Source: Astragalus membranaceus (Eukaryota; Streptophyta; Magnoliopsida; Fabales; Fabaceae). From it: a DNA stretch of 64,000 bases. Positions 22,447 through 32,800 of this stretch are shown here, in pieces; position 1 is the first letter of the stretch, and the number at the start of each line of letters is the position of its first letter. The translations under genes were made by a program, and so were the position numbers. The notes under the pieces are model-generated. The model had not been told where the DNA came from and made no database searches. It was given only the letters and a program-made list of their open reading frames with translations. Where the stretch lies: assembly GCA_039519185.1 (NCBI GenBank), contig CM076848.1, forward strand, positions 55,144,778 through 55,208,777. The letters are read 5' to 3'.

Positions 22447-22500
22447 ATGAAGGCAATGATGCTTACGGGTGAGGAAATATTTTTTTTTATATATGTTTAA
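22447..22500 (+). CDS. Short uORF upstream of movement protein, B1 (17 aa)
   Basis: It starts at the ATG homologous to the component A polyprotein start (MKAMMLTGEE). After a run of nine T (22480-22488) it stops at 22498-22500. It overlaps the movement protein ATG at 22493 by 8 bases in another frame. In A the same start opens the polyprotein; in B it has become a leader peptide. Translation and function are inferred. Confidence 0.5.
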   Translation: MKAMMLTGEEIFFFIYV

Positions 22501-23641
22501 AGCCTTTTCCTCACGATTCTCCTGCAGCTCAAGTAGACCTTCATCTTCATCTCAATCTCCTTCGTTTAGCGAAGACCAATCAAGAAAATCTCTTTCAAAC
22601 AAGATTTTCAAAGAAGAAATTCATTTTGAAAATATCAATCAAGATCTTGATAATTGGGATATTCCAAAGATATCTCACAAAGATCTTTATAAACCAAAAA
22701 CATCTTTTTTCTCTAAATCTGATTACATCATCAGAACGGTTGAACAAAAAATCATACTTCGAAAAGATGATGAAGAACTTCATCTTCTCTCTGAGAAAAG
22801 TGTGAAAACCCATCAACTGGACAATTTTAACTACTTGCACATAGGAAGTGTCCAGGTAGGTATGAAACCCTTGACTAGAGAATCCCTTAACGTAGCAGTG
22901 TTGCTATGTTTGAGAGATGCTCGTCACAACCAGTTTCATGATTCCTTATTAGGAACTGTCGAAACTAGCCTTATACATGGGCCTATCTTTTTTAATTGCT
23001 TCCCTGACCTAACTGTTAGTCTGGATGACAAGAACATCCTTGACGTTCTATTTCTTAATGTCAAATGCCATGGCTATGACATGAAGGAAGGATCTGTCCC
23101 AATCACTCTGATATACAGAGTTCAATACAAAGTAATGAACTCTATCAGATCCAACTTCCTCAAAACAAAATGTCACAAATCAGGGGAAACCACTTTGTTT
23201 CTCACTGACAATAGTAAGGCCAATATTATTGTGCCTAAAACTATCCAATGGAGTGACATCACCTTACCAGAAACCTGGACCCTAGAAAAGGCTGCTCCTG
23301 CGGCACCTAGGTTAACACCAGAATTCCAAGATGTCATTCAATACCAATCTGGAAAAGTTGACCTTGTCTTTAATAGAAGTAACTCCTTTTCCATTCCTAG
23401 ATCCCTACACTCTGAAGAAAGTTTCAGAACGGCTATGTCTAGAGGAACCTTGTCTAGAAGGTCCTTTTCAACAGAACCCTCCAAACCCCATATTGGAACA
23501 TCCCATGATGGTTCCACTATCCATTTACAGGGATTCAAAACAACAACCCCTGTAACAACTTCTTATCAAAAGGATGAGGAGGAACCTAGATCTATCCAAT
23601 CTCCAACCTACTCTTCCCTTAATGAACCTTATGATATCTGA
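22493..23641 (+). CDS. Movement protein, 30K superfamily, B1 (382 aa)
   Basis: Cell-to-cell movement protein of the caulimovirid 30K type, expected at plasmodesmata. The core at about residues 95-215 shows the caulimovirid signature: LCLRDARHN near 137, GPIFFNCFPDLTVSLDD near 162-178, and IYRVQYK near 206. The C-terminal 100 residues are Ser/Pro-rich. I chose the ATG at 22493 (MFKAFSS). An upstream GTG at 22469 is in frame but unlikely. The stop overlaps the start of ORF2 (ATGATATCTGA, 23631-23641), suggesting coupled reinitiation. This gene is absent from component A. The 382 aa length is in the range of caulimovirid movement proteins. Confidence 0.9.
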   Translation: MFKAFSSRFSCSSSRPSSSSQSPSFSEDQSRKSLSNKIFKEEIHFENINQDLDNWDIPKISHKDLYKPKTSFFSKSDYIIRTVEQKIILRKDDEELHLLSEKSVKTHQLDNFNYLHIGSVQVGMKPLTRESLNVAVLLCLRDARHNQFHDSLLGTVETSLIHGPIFFNCFPDLTVSLDDKNILDVLFLNVKCHGYDMKEGSVPITLIYRVQYKVMNSIRSNFLKTKCHKSGETTLFLTDNSKANIIVPKTIQWSDITLPETWTLEKAAPAAPRLTPEFQDVIQYQSGKVDLVFNRSNSFSIPRSLHSEESFRTAMSRGTLSRRSFSTEPSKPHIGTSHDGSTIHLQGFKTTTPVTTSYQKDEEEPRSIQSPTYSSLNEPYDI

Positions 23642-26600
23642 GTTCATTATTGATAAGAAAACCCTTAAGAAAGACTTATACTCTGAGGAATGGTCTCCTC
23701 AAAGAGAGTGGTTCTTTCTGCATTATCAGGGTCCCAAAGCTAAGGAAATCCAAGAGAAATTCTATAAATTTCTCAGAAAAATCAAACGTAATGTTCCTTT
23801 CTTTTACTGGTTCCGCAAGTATACCATTAGGAAAGGTATTGATTACCCTTTCAAATCCAAATCAGCAGGTAAACAGGAAGTCCCTGTTGACGCTACCAAA
23901 GGTTCCACAGATACCTTAGAACAAAATAAGTATCTTCAGGCCTTAGATAGCCCTGCCCAGAAAAATGATTCCACTATCAACCATGACCTTCAAAATAATA
24001 GTAGGAATGAACTCCTAGCCATAGTCAAAAGGGAGCTTGACCTACTCAAGGCTATAAAACTCAAACCTAACAAGGATAAATCCATCAATATGGTTAAAAA
24101 CGACCCCTCTAATAATGATAGGGTCATCTGTTTCAAATGCAGTATGCCTGGCCACATCAGCAGACATTGCCCTAACCATCCCCAACCTGGTTATATGCCT
24201 AAACACCGAAAGGGAAAAAAGGCAAACCAAGAGGCTAACCAAGAACCTGATGTCCAGAACAAATCCCAAACTTCTCCTCGCATTTGTACTTGTGGTAAGT
24301 GCACCTGTGGCAAGAACAAAACCGAAACCCAGGCTACCAACCAATCGCCTGAAAAGCAAAGGGTTAAATCCAGAAAAACTACCACTTGCTTTATCTGTGA
24401 CAAAATTGGTCACAAAAGCAGAACCTGTCAGATCATTAGGAAGCTAAAAACCCTTAAGATAGATCCTAACACCAAAGCCAATATCATTACCCACTGTAAG
24501 GGTAACAAACCCAGTAGGTATGATAATATCCAAAACTATCTTAAAACCCTAAACCTTGATCCTAAAACCAGTAGCAGAACTTATAAATGGTTATGTCAAT
24601 CATTCAGAAAACCCTGCTCTGATTCTTATCTTTTTAGTCTTTCAACTGCAATTAATAGTTTCAACATTAGCATGTTGTCCCTTATTAAGAATATTGAAAG
24701 TAGTATTATCTGGGAATCCCCAGTTATACCACTCTACTTTCATCCTTCTATAAAAGGCATAGATGTCCTCTACTTAGGACAACCCGTAGTGTTTAAATCT
24801 TTGGATTTTAACCACAATATTATCTCTAATTTTGATATTAATTCTGACCTAAAACAGAACTATATCAAAATAGGGACCAATAGGGGTACCAATAGGATTA
24901 CTAATGGACCAGTCTCCAGTACTGGTTCTTGTACTGATTCTTATGTTTATCCCTATAATCTTGCTAAAACCTTCTCTAACAAAAGGAAGGATTTCACCAT
25001 CATTGGTTTCATTCCTGATAAACAAATTAATTTATCTTTTAATCCTGTTAAAACCTTTTTTAATAGAAGTGTTTTAACTATCAAATTTCTTGAACCAAGA
25101 CATCAATTTAGATTGTCTTTTAAATATAAACTAGTTACATATTATGTTTATATCAAAAGGCACAATATCCAAAGTATTTTTGATATTTTAAGCTTATTTA
25201 ATTTTGATATATTAAAAATTCAAGTAAAGCTTTCCCAGACTAACCCTCTTATGGTTAATTACAGGGCTACGATCGCTATGGCTTCCAGGGCTTCCTCCTC
25301 CAGAGGAAGAGGTAGAGGTAAAGGTAAAATCAATCCAGATGCCTTACCAATCACTACAGGAAACCCCATTTTACCAGTTACTACAGGATCCCCCTTACCA
25401 ATCACCACAGGGTCCTCCATCAAAAAACAAACAGGGTCTTCTTCCCAGAATACCCAACCAATCTTACCCCAAAATCAACCTAAACAAACTAAGCAGGATT
25501 ATGCTTTTCCTGTTCAAACTCTCCTTGCTCTTCAGGAACACGGAGCAATCAATCTTCCCAGAAGAACTTGGGCCAGCATTGCCGAGGATGGCAGTGACCA
25601 AGATATGCCCTCTCTGGACCTGGCTATCCAAGCCCAGAAAAATCTGGTTACCAGGAACAACCCAGGTTCATCCCAAATCACCACAATCAAAACCCAAACA
25701 ACCCAGGTTCAATACATACCTAAAGAGAATTATTTCTTTTTGACTCATCTAGAACCTGAGTTCATGGATAAGACCCCTAACAAGATCCCATCTAAGATCT
25801 TCCCATCTCAATCCCACTTTATCCCCCTGAGTTCAAACAAAACCCAGACATTCTATGAGTTTATTCTCATAGATACAGAATCCGTGTCTATCAAACATTA
25901 CAGGGACCCAAAAGACCAAACCTTCATCACCCACTCAACCTTCCAAATTTTAAAGGTTCTAACTCCTACAGACTTTGGCCAAAACCCAAATAGACCCAAG
26001 AAATTTTCCCAGAATTTTGATCCTATAGGATACAACTATTGGGACTATGTTAAAGCCTGGGATTATGCTATCCTTGGCTTACAAAACCAAACCTCCAAGC
26101 ATTCTTGGTTAATCTACTTTAAAAGAGCAACCAAGTACTCCTTCCCCAATTGGTTCCTCCAATGGTGGAATTTCTTTGGGCCAATCCCTGAAATTCTTCC
26201 CATTGAAGTCCATGAAGGATTCCAAACCTTTTCGAAAAGATTCAATAAAGATCTTAACCATTACCCAATCTTTTTAAACTTTTTTACCACATTCTCGTTG
26301 TCATGGATCTTTTCCTGGCAATACAAGATTGGTGATTATCACCTGAAAAATGTTTCATCTTTTTATAAACAATCTTTTGTCAAATGGTGGCCTAAGTTTG
26401 ATGCTTCAATGGCATCTTCTCTTAGCGTAACAGAATGGTTCAAAAACAATCCTAGATCTTTGCAGGTTGCTGATCCAGAGACTTGCAGGTTCCTCAATCA
26501 GAAGGCTAGGATCTCTGCAGCCCTTGCTGCTTCCACTTCTAAAGAAGATGTTTTGGAAAATTTGCAGAACATTATGAATCTTCTCCAAGATCAAACCATT

Positions 26601-26741
26601 AACAAAGTTACCTCTTCTTCTTCTGCAAGTAAAACCAGAGGAAAAGAACAAGTTCAAACTGCATCTTCTTCATCCTCTGATTCATTTTACCAGAACGAAG
26701 AAGGTTGTTGCGATGATTACTCTCCTGATGATCTTCACTAG
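23631..26741 (+). CDS. Component B ORF2: double zinc-knuckle protein with florendovirus ORF2-like C-terminal half (B1, 1036 aa)
   Basis: Function unknown. The N-terminal 70 residues carry the domain shared with the A polyprotein (FIIDKKTLKKD..FFYWF..YPF). Then follow a CCHC knuckle (C167, C170, H175, C180), a Cys-rich CTCGKCTCGK segment near 218, and a second CCHC knuckle (C253, C256, H261, C266). Residues about 375-420 (YLGQPVVFKSL) resemble the A polyprotein just after its protease, so the middle looks like a decayed remnant of the replicase. Around 550, MASRASSSRGRGRGKGK begins a distinct half with PxTTGxP repeats and a Trp/Phe-rich domain at about 700-960, then a Ser-rich tail. The start is put at 23631, overlapping the movement protein stop; an upstream in-frame ATG at 23574 would give 1055 aa. 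No polymerase motifs. Confidence 0.8.
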   Translation: MISEFIIDKKTLKKDLYSEEWSPQREWFFLHYQGPKAKEIQEKFYKFLRKIKRNVPFFYWFRKYTIRKGIDYPFKSKSAGKQEVPVDATKGSTDTLEQNKYLQALDSPAQKNDSTINHDLQNNSRNELLAIVKRELDLLKAIKLKPNKDKSINMVKNDPSNNDRVICFKCSMPGHISRHCPNHPQPGYMPKHRKGKKANQEANQEPDVQNKSQTSPRICTCGKCTCGKNKTETQATNQSPEKQRVKSRKTTTCFICDKIGHKSRTCQIIRKLKTLKIDPNTKANIITHCKGNKPSRYDNIQNYLKTLNLDPKTSSRTYKWLCQSFRKPCSDSYLFSLSTAINSFNISMLSLIKNIESSIIWESPVIPLYFHPSIKGIDVLYLGQPVVFKSLDFNHNIISNFDINSDLKQNYIKIGTNRGTNRITNGPVSSTGSCTDSYVYPYNLAKTFSNKRKDFTIIGFIPDKQINLSFNPVKTFFNRSVLTIKFLEPRHQFRLSFKYKLVTYYVYIKRHNIQSIFDILSLFNFDILKIQVKLSQTNPLMVNYRATIAMASRASSSRGRGRGKGKINPDALPITTGNPILPVTTGSPLPITTGSSIKKQTGSSSQNTQPILPQNQPKQTKQDYAFPVQTLLALQEHGAINLPRRTWASIAEDGSDQDMPSLDLAIQAQKNLVTRNNPGSSQITTIKTQTTQVQYIPKENYFFLTHLEPEFMDKTPNKIPSKIFPSQSHFIPLSSNKTQTFYEFILIDTESVSIKHYRDPKDQTFITHSTFQILKVLTPTDFGQNPNRPKKFSQNFDPIGYNYWDYVKAWDYAILGLQNQTSKHSWLIYFKRATKYSFPNWFLQWWNFFGPIPEILPIEVHEGFQTFSKRFNKDLNHYPIFLNFFTTFSLSWIFSWQYKIGDYHLKNVSSFYKQSFVKWWPKFDASMASSLSVTEWFKNNPRSLQVADPETCRFLNQKARISAALAASTSKEDVLENLQNIMNLLQDQTINKVTSSSSASKTRGKEQVQTASSSSSDSFYQNEEGCCDDYSPDDLH

Positions 26742-27390
26742 AGATCTTCAGAAAACCTTAAAAATCAATCTTTTCAAAACTTATGTCCTTGAATATGACA
26801 ACTGTACCACCTTTGGTGGGAAAAACTGTTCAACCACCCTTGAACATGGTGATTGTAGTGCCAGCAGTGGCATGAAAAACTGTTCAACCACCCTTGGACA
26901 CGGTGACTGTAGTGTCAGTAATGACATGAAAAACTGTCCAGTTTTTACTATTGTTTTACCTAACCAATTATTGTTTCCTATAGTCAAAGACAGCAATCAT
27001 GGCAGGCAAAGAGCATCTCTGCTTTTGTCCCCCACTAATGCAAATCATCACAAGCAGTCAAAAGGAATCTGCTTTTACCCCTGCTTTCCTTGCCATTTGG
27101 CAAAAGGCATCAATCATGGCAGATACGTGGTTCCCACCTCCTGCCACCTTCCAAGACTCCACAGGTTCAAGCCTTGGATACCAAACAGTACCGGTTCCCT
27201 GTCCACTATTCAAGTGCATAGTACCGGTCAACATTTCAAGAATCGTTTGCACAGTGCAGGTCACCTAAGTGCACAGTCCCACTCAACAGTCTTTGGATTC
27301 CAAACAGTAGTCCTTTACTATTCCTACCGGTTAGTAACCGGTTACTATTCAATCTTTCAATTATAAATACGTGCTTAGGCTTATGTTAGA
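26742..27390 (+). promoter_or_regulatory. B1 promoter region
   Basis: Between the ORF2 stop and the RNA start. It holds 54-bp repeats (26821-26940, two units plus partial), several ACCGGT motifs (about 27189, 27222, 27328, 27338) and TATAAATA at 27362-27369. It is about 120 bases longer than the A promoter. It reads into B2. Confidence 0.75.
26821..26940 (+). repeat. 54-bp promoter tandem repeats, B1 (two units plus partial)
   Basis: AAAAACTGT at 26821, 26875 and 26929, spacing 54. One unit fewer than in A. Confidence 0.9.
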
Positions 27391-27688
27391 GGGCACGCTT
27401 CACCTTACGCTTCAATTACAATTCTCTCTCTAGTTTAGTGAGAAGTCAGAGCAACTTGTAAGCTCTCTTCTTCTTCTTCAATCTCTTCTGCAATCTTGTA
27501 AGATCTTCTTCAATCTTCAATCTTGTAACTCATAGACAGTTTACTGTCTTGTATGGAAGGCTTTGCCTCCTAATTTATGTTATTTTGATTCTGCACTTCA
27601 ATTTCATTTCTTGTTTTAGCATTCCGCATGCTACCTACTTCCCCTCTGTCTCTTTAATTTCTTTCATCTTCTGATTCCGATCCCCTCT

Positions 27689-27703
27689 TGGTATCAGAGC
27701 CAG
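27689..27703 (+). promoter_or_regulatory. Minus-strand primer binding site, B2, intact
   Basis: TGGTATCAGAGCCAG, followed by ATGGTGGAAGTAGG as in A2. Confidence 0.93.
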
Positions 27704-28657
27704 ATGGTGGAAGTAGGAATGTAGATATTAACTTTGAACTGTTGGTTACTACTCTGGTTATGCTTTTAATTTAATCATACACCTGTTCATACTCATATGA
27801 TTGCCATAAATGGATATTAATTCTAAATTAAATTAATTTAAAGGTTATACTACTAGTGTACTCTTTGACTATAGCTAAATGCCGCAAGCGTACGTCAATA
27901 CAGGCGTCTGGCAAGGGCAATTGAAATGTGCCGTATTTATCCGCCTCGATCGGATAATCCTATAGTCAACCAGTCCACTATTTTATAACTATTTAAAAAT
28001 AAACGTAATAATATTTGAATAATTTAATTATTCATCTATGTTTATATTTTGCAGTAAATACTTGTGTTCTCAGTACTATTATTGTAATATACTGCTGTGA
28101 ATTATACTAAGATACATTTTTAAGTTCTTTGTTATACCTTTGCACTTAAAATGTTTATGATCAAAATACTTCTAAAGCTTTTCAAAAGAAAAATTTTATA
28201 TACTCCAAGGACCGTAGAATATTAGTAAGGATATCTGGGTACCTCATTAGCGACGTAAATGGTAGCGAAGTACGTAAGACCCTGCAGGTTGACTGGGCAG
28301 TCATATACCATAATTTGAGGTTTATTATCCTAAAGTATTCTAATCCTAAACGGAGAAAAATATTTCGAAAATACTTTATTTTTGGTCATATACATGTTTG
28401 AAGCAAGGAATAACTTAGGCTTTGAGTGTTTAAATCTGGTTTAATATACTTCAGTATTTACTTTAATTTTCTATGAACTACGGTAACCTCTACTCCAAAA
28501 TATGAAATAGAAAATAATAATTTTATTCAAGCTTTGATATCCGGCAACATGGCTTTACGAACTGAGTTTTGAACAAAACATGGTTAACCTAAACGGCATT
28601 CCCCAGAAGGTAATTAACTAGTTCAGTTTTAATACTTATATTTCTACAAGTAACCAG
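27704..28657 (+). other. Component B leader, B2
   Basis: Near-identical to the B1 leader but without the junction filler, and it includes the 101-nt element. Confidence 0.75.
27867..27967 (+). promoter_or_regulatory. 101-nt stem-closed leader element, B2
   Basis: GACTATAG...CTATAGTC element, as in B1. Confidence 0.8.
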
Positions 28658-29017
28658 ATGAAGGCAATGATGCTTACGGGTGAGGAAATATTTTTTTTTT
28701 ATATATGTTTAAAGCCTTTTCCTCACGATTCTCCTGCAGCTCAAGTAGACCTTCATCTTCATCTCAATCTCCTTCGTTTAGCGAAGACCAATCAAGAAAA
28801 TCTCTTTCAAACAAGATTTTCAAAGAAGAAATTCATTTTGAAAATATCAATCAAGATCTTGATAATTGGGATATTCCAAAGATATCTCACAAAGATCTTT
28901 ATAAACCAAAAACATCTTTTTTCTCTAAATCTGATTACATCATCAGAACGGTTGAACAAAAAATCATACTTCGAAAAGATGATGAAGAACTTCATCTTCT
29001 CTCTGAGAAAAGTGTGA
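28658..29017 (+). CDS. uORF read through by a T-run length change, B2 (119 aa)
   Basis: Same MKAMMLTGEE start as the B1 uORF, but the T run is ten bases (28691-28700) instead of nine. The frame avoids the early stop and runs 119 codons, overlapping the movement protein in a second frame. It is probably a length polymorphism of the homopolymer rather than a new protein. Confidence 0.3.
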   Translation: MKAMMLTGEEIFFFYICLKPFPHDSPAAQVDLHLHLNLLRLAKTNQENLFQTRFSKKKFILKISIKILIIGIFQRYLTKIFINQKHLFSLNLITSSERLNKKSYFEKMMKNFIFSLRKV

Positions 29018-29853
29018 AAACCCATCAACTGGACAATTTTAACTACTTGCACATAGGAAGTGTCCAGGTAGGTATGAAACCCTTGACTAGAGAATCCCTT
29101 AACGTAGCAGTGTTGCTATGTTTGAGAGATGCTCGTCACAACCAGTTTCATGATTCCTTATTAGGAACTGTCGAAACTAGCCTTATACATGGGCCTATCT
29201 TTTTTAATTGCTTCCCTGACCTAACTGTTAGTCTGGATGACAAGAACATCCTTGACGTTCTATTTCTTAATGTCAAATGCCATGGCTATGACATGAAGGA
29301 AGGATCTGTCCCAATCACTCTGATATACAGAGTTCAATACAAAGTAATGAACTCTATCAGATCCAACTTCCTCAAAACAAAATGTCACAAATCAGGGGAA
29401 ACCACTTTGTTTCTCACTGACAATAGTAAGGCCAATATTATTGTGCCTAAAACTATCCAATGGAGTGACATCACCTTACCAGAAACCTGGACCCTAGAAA
29501 AGGCTGCTCCTGCGGCACCTAGGTTAACACCAGAATTCCAAGATGTCATTCAATACCAATCTGGAAAAGTTGACCTTGTCTTTAATAGAAGTAACTCCTT
29601 TTCCATTCCTAGATCCCTACACTCTGAAGAAAGTTTCAGAACGGCTATGTCTAGAGGAACCTTGTCTAGAAGGTCCTTTTCAACAGAACCCTCCAAACCC
29701 CATATTGGAACATCCCATGTTGGTTCCACTATCCATTTACAGGGATTCAAAACAACAACCCCTGTAACAACTTCTTATCAAAAGGATGAGGAGGAACCTA
29801 GATCTATCCAATCTCCAACCTACTCTTCCCTTAATGAACCTTATGATATCTGA
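28705..29853 (+). CDS. Movement protein, 30K superfamily, B2 (382 aa)
   Basis: Near-identical to the B1 protein; one visible replacement is valine for aspartate in the SHDGS segment near the C-terminus. All core motifs are intact. The upstream uORF is extended in this copy, which could lower initiation at this ATG. Confidence 0.9.
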   Translation: MFKAFSSRFSCSSSRPSSSSQSPSFSEDQSRKSLSNKIFKEEIHFENINQDLDNWDIPKISHKDLYKPKTSFFSKSDYIIRTVEQKIILRKDDEELHLLSEKSVKTHQLDNFNYLHIGSVQVGMKPLTRESLNVAVLLCLRDARHNQFHDSLLGTVETSLIHGPIFFNCFPDLTVSLDDKNILDVLFLNVKCHGYDMKEGSVPITLIYRVQYKVMNSIRSNFLKTKCHKSGETTLFLTDNSKANIIVPKTIQWSDITLPETWTLEKAAPAAPRLTPEFQDVIQYQSGKVDLVFNRSNSFSIPRSLHSEESFRTAMSRGTLSRRSFSTEPSKPHIGTSHVGSTIHLQGFKTTTPVTTSYQKDEEEPRSIQSPTYSSLNEPYDI

Positions 29854-32800
29854 GTTCATTATTGATAAGAAAACCCTTAAGAAAGACTTATACTCTGAGG
29901 AATGGTCTCCTCAAAGAGAGTGGTTCTTTATGCATTATCAGGGTCCCAAAGCTAAGGAAATCCAAGAGAAATTCTATAAATTTCTCAGAAAAATCAAACG
30001 TAATGTTCCTTTCTTTTACTGGTTCCGCAAGTATACCATTAGGAAAGGTATTGATTACCCTTTCAAATCCAAATCAGCAGGTAAACAGGAAGTCCCTGTT
30101 GACGCTACCAAAGGTTCCACAGATACCTTAGAACAAAATAAGTATCTTCAGGCCTTAGATAGCCCTGCCCAGAAAAATGATTCCACTATCAACCATGACC
30201 TTCAAAATAATAGTAGGAATGAACTCCTAGCCATAGTCAAAAGGGAGCTTGACCTACTCAAGGCTATAAAACTCAAACCTAACAAGGATAAATCCATCAA
30301 TATGGTTAAAAACGACCCCTCTAATAATGATAGGGTCATCTGTTTCAAATGCAGTATGCCTGGCCACATCAGCAGACATTGCCCTAACCATCCCCAACCT
30401 GGTTATATGCCTAAACACCGAAAGGGAAAAAAGGCAAACCAAGAGGCTAACCAAGAACCTGATGTCCAGAACAAATCCCAAACTACTCCTCGCATTTGTA
30501 CTTGTGGTAAGTGCACCTGTGGCAAGAACAAAACCGAAACCCAGGCTACCAACCAATCGCCTGAAAAGCAAAAGGTTAAATCCAGAAAAACTACCACTTG
30601 CTTTATCTGTGACAAAATTGGTCACAAAAGCAGAACCTGTCAGATCATTAGGAAGCTAAAAACCCTTAAGATAGATCCTAACACCAAAGCCAATATCATT
30701 ACCCACTGTAAGGGTAACAAACCCAGTAGGTATGATAATATCCAAAACTATCTTAAAACCCTAAACCTTGATCCTAAAACCAGTAGCAGAACTTATAAAT
30801 GGTTATGTCAATCATTCAGAAAACCCTGCTCTGATTCTTATCTTTTTAGTCTTTCAACTGCAATTAATAGTTTCAACATTAGCATGTTGTCCCTTATTAA
30901 GAATATTGAAAGTAGTATTATCTGGGAATCCCCAGTTATACCACTCTACTTTCATCCTTCTATAAAAGGCATAGATGTCCTCTACTTAGGACAACCCGTA
31001 GTGTTTAAATCTTTGGATTTTAACCACAATATTATCTCTAATTTTGATATTAATTCTGACCTAAAACAGAACTATATCAAAATAGGGACCAATAGGGGTA
31101 CCAATAGGATTACTAATGGACCAGTCTCCAGTACTGGTTCTTGTACTGATTCTTATGTTTATCCCTATAATCTTGCTAAAACCTTCTCTAACAAAAGGAA
31201 GGATTTCACCATCATTGGTTTCATTCCTGATAAACAAATTAATTTATCTTTTAATCCTGTTAAAACCTTTTTTAATAGAAGTGTTTTAACTATCAAATTT
31301 CTTGAACCAAGACATCAATTTAGATTGTCTTTTAAATATAAACTAGTTACATATTATGTTTATATCAAAAGGCACAATATCCAAAGTATTTTTGATATTT
31401 TAAGCTTATTTAATTTTGATATATTAAAAATTCAAGTAAAGCTTTCCCAGACTAACCCTCTTATGGTTAATTACAGGGCTACGATCGCTATGGCTTCCAG
31501 GGCCTCCTCCTCCAGAGGAAGAGGTAGAGGTAAAGGTAAAATCAATCCAGATGCCTTACCAATCACTACAGGAAACCCCATTTTACCAGTTACTACAGGA
31601 TCCCCCTTACCAATCACCACAGGGTCCTCCATCAAAAAACAAACAGGGTCTTCTTCCCAGAATACCCAACCAATCTTACCCCAAAATCAACCTAAACAAA
31701 CTAAGCAGGATTATGCTTTTCCTGTTCAAACTCTCCTTGCTCTTCAGGAACACGGAGCAATCAATCTTCCCAGAAGAACTTGGGCCAGCATTGCCGAGGA
31801 TGGCAGTGACCAAGATATGCCCTCTCTGGACCTGGCTATCCAAGCCCAGAAAAATCTGGTTACCAGGAACAACCCAGGTTCATCCCAAATCACCACAATC
31901 AAAACCCAAACAACCCAGGTTCAATACATACCTAAAGAGAATTATTTCTTTTTGACTCATCTAGAACCTGAGTTCATGGATAAGACCCCTAACAAGATCC
32001 CATCTAAGATCTTCCCATCTCAATCCCACTTTATCCCCCTGAGTTCAAACAAAACCCAGACATTCTATGAGTTTATTCTCATAGATACAGAATCCGTGTC
32101 TATCAAACATTACAGGGACCCAAAAGACCAAACCTTCATCACCCACTCAACCTTCCAAATTTTAAAGGTTCTAACTCCTACAGACTTTGGCCAAAACCCA
32201 AATAGACCCAAGAAATTTTCCCAGAATTTTGATCCTATAGGATACAACTATTGGGACTATGTTAAAGCCTGGGATTATGCTATCCTTGGCTTACAAAACC
32301 AAACCTCCAAGCATTCTTGGTTAATCTACTTTAAAAGAGCAACCAAGTACTCCTTCCCCAATTGGTTCCTCCAATGGTGGAATTTCTTTGGGCCAATCCC
32401 TGAAATTCTTCCCATTGAAGTCCATGAAGGATTCCAAACCTTTTCGAAAAGATTCAATAAAGATCTTAACCATTACCCAATCTTTTTAAACTTTTTTACC
32501 ACATTCTCGTTGTCATGGATCTTTTCCTGGCAATACAAGATTGGTGATTATCACCTGAAAAATGTTTCATCTTTTTATAAACAATCTTTTGTCAAATGGT
32601 GGCCTAAGTTTGATGCTTCAATGGCATCTTCTCTTAGCGTAACAGAATGGTTCAAAAACAATCCTAGATCTTTGCAGGTTGCTGATCCAGAGACTTGCAG
32701 GTTCCTCAATCAGAAGGCTAGGATCTCTGCAGCCCTTGCTGCTTCCACTTCTAAAGAAGATGTTTTGGAAAATTTGCAGAACATTATGAATCTTCTCCAA

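Larger units (their letters stand above)
21458..27688 (+). mobile_element. Unit B1: component B (6231 bp)
   Basis: Leader, uORF, movement protein, overlapping second ORF, promoter. Both ORFs are intact; the PBS at its 5' end is broken. Confidence 0.88.

Noticed and set aside
22469..22492. GTG start extending the movement protein by eight residues
   Set aside because: Plant virus proteins normally start at ATG; the extension is just the T-rich run and is not conserved in phase in B2.
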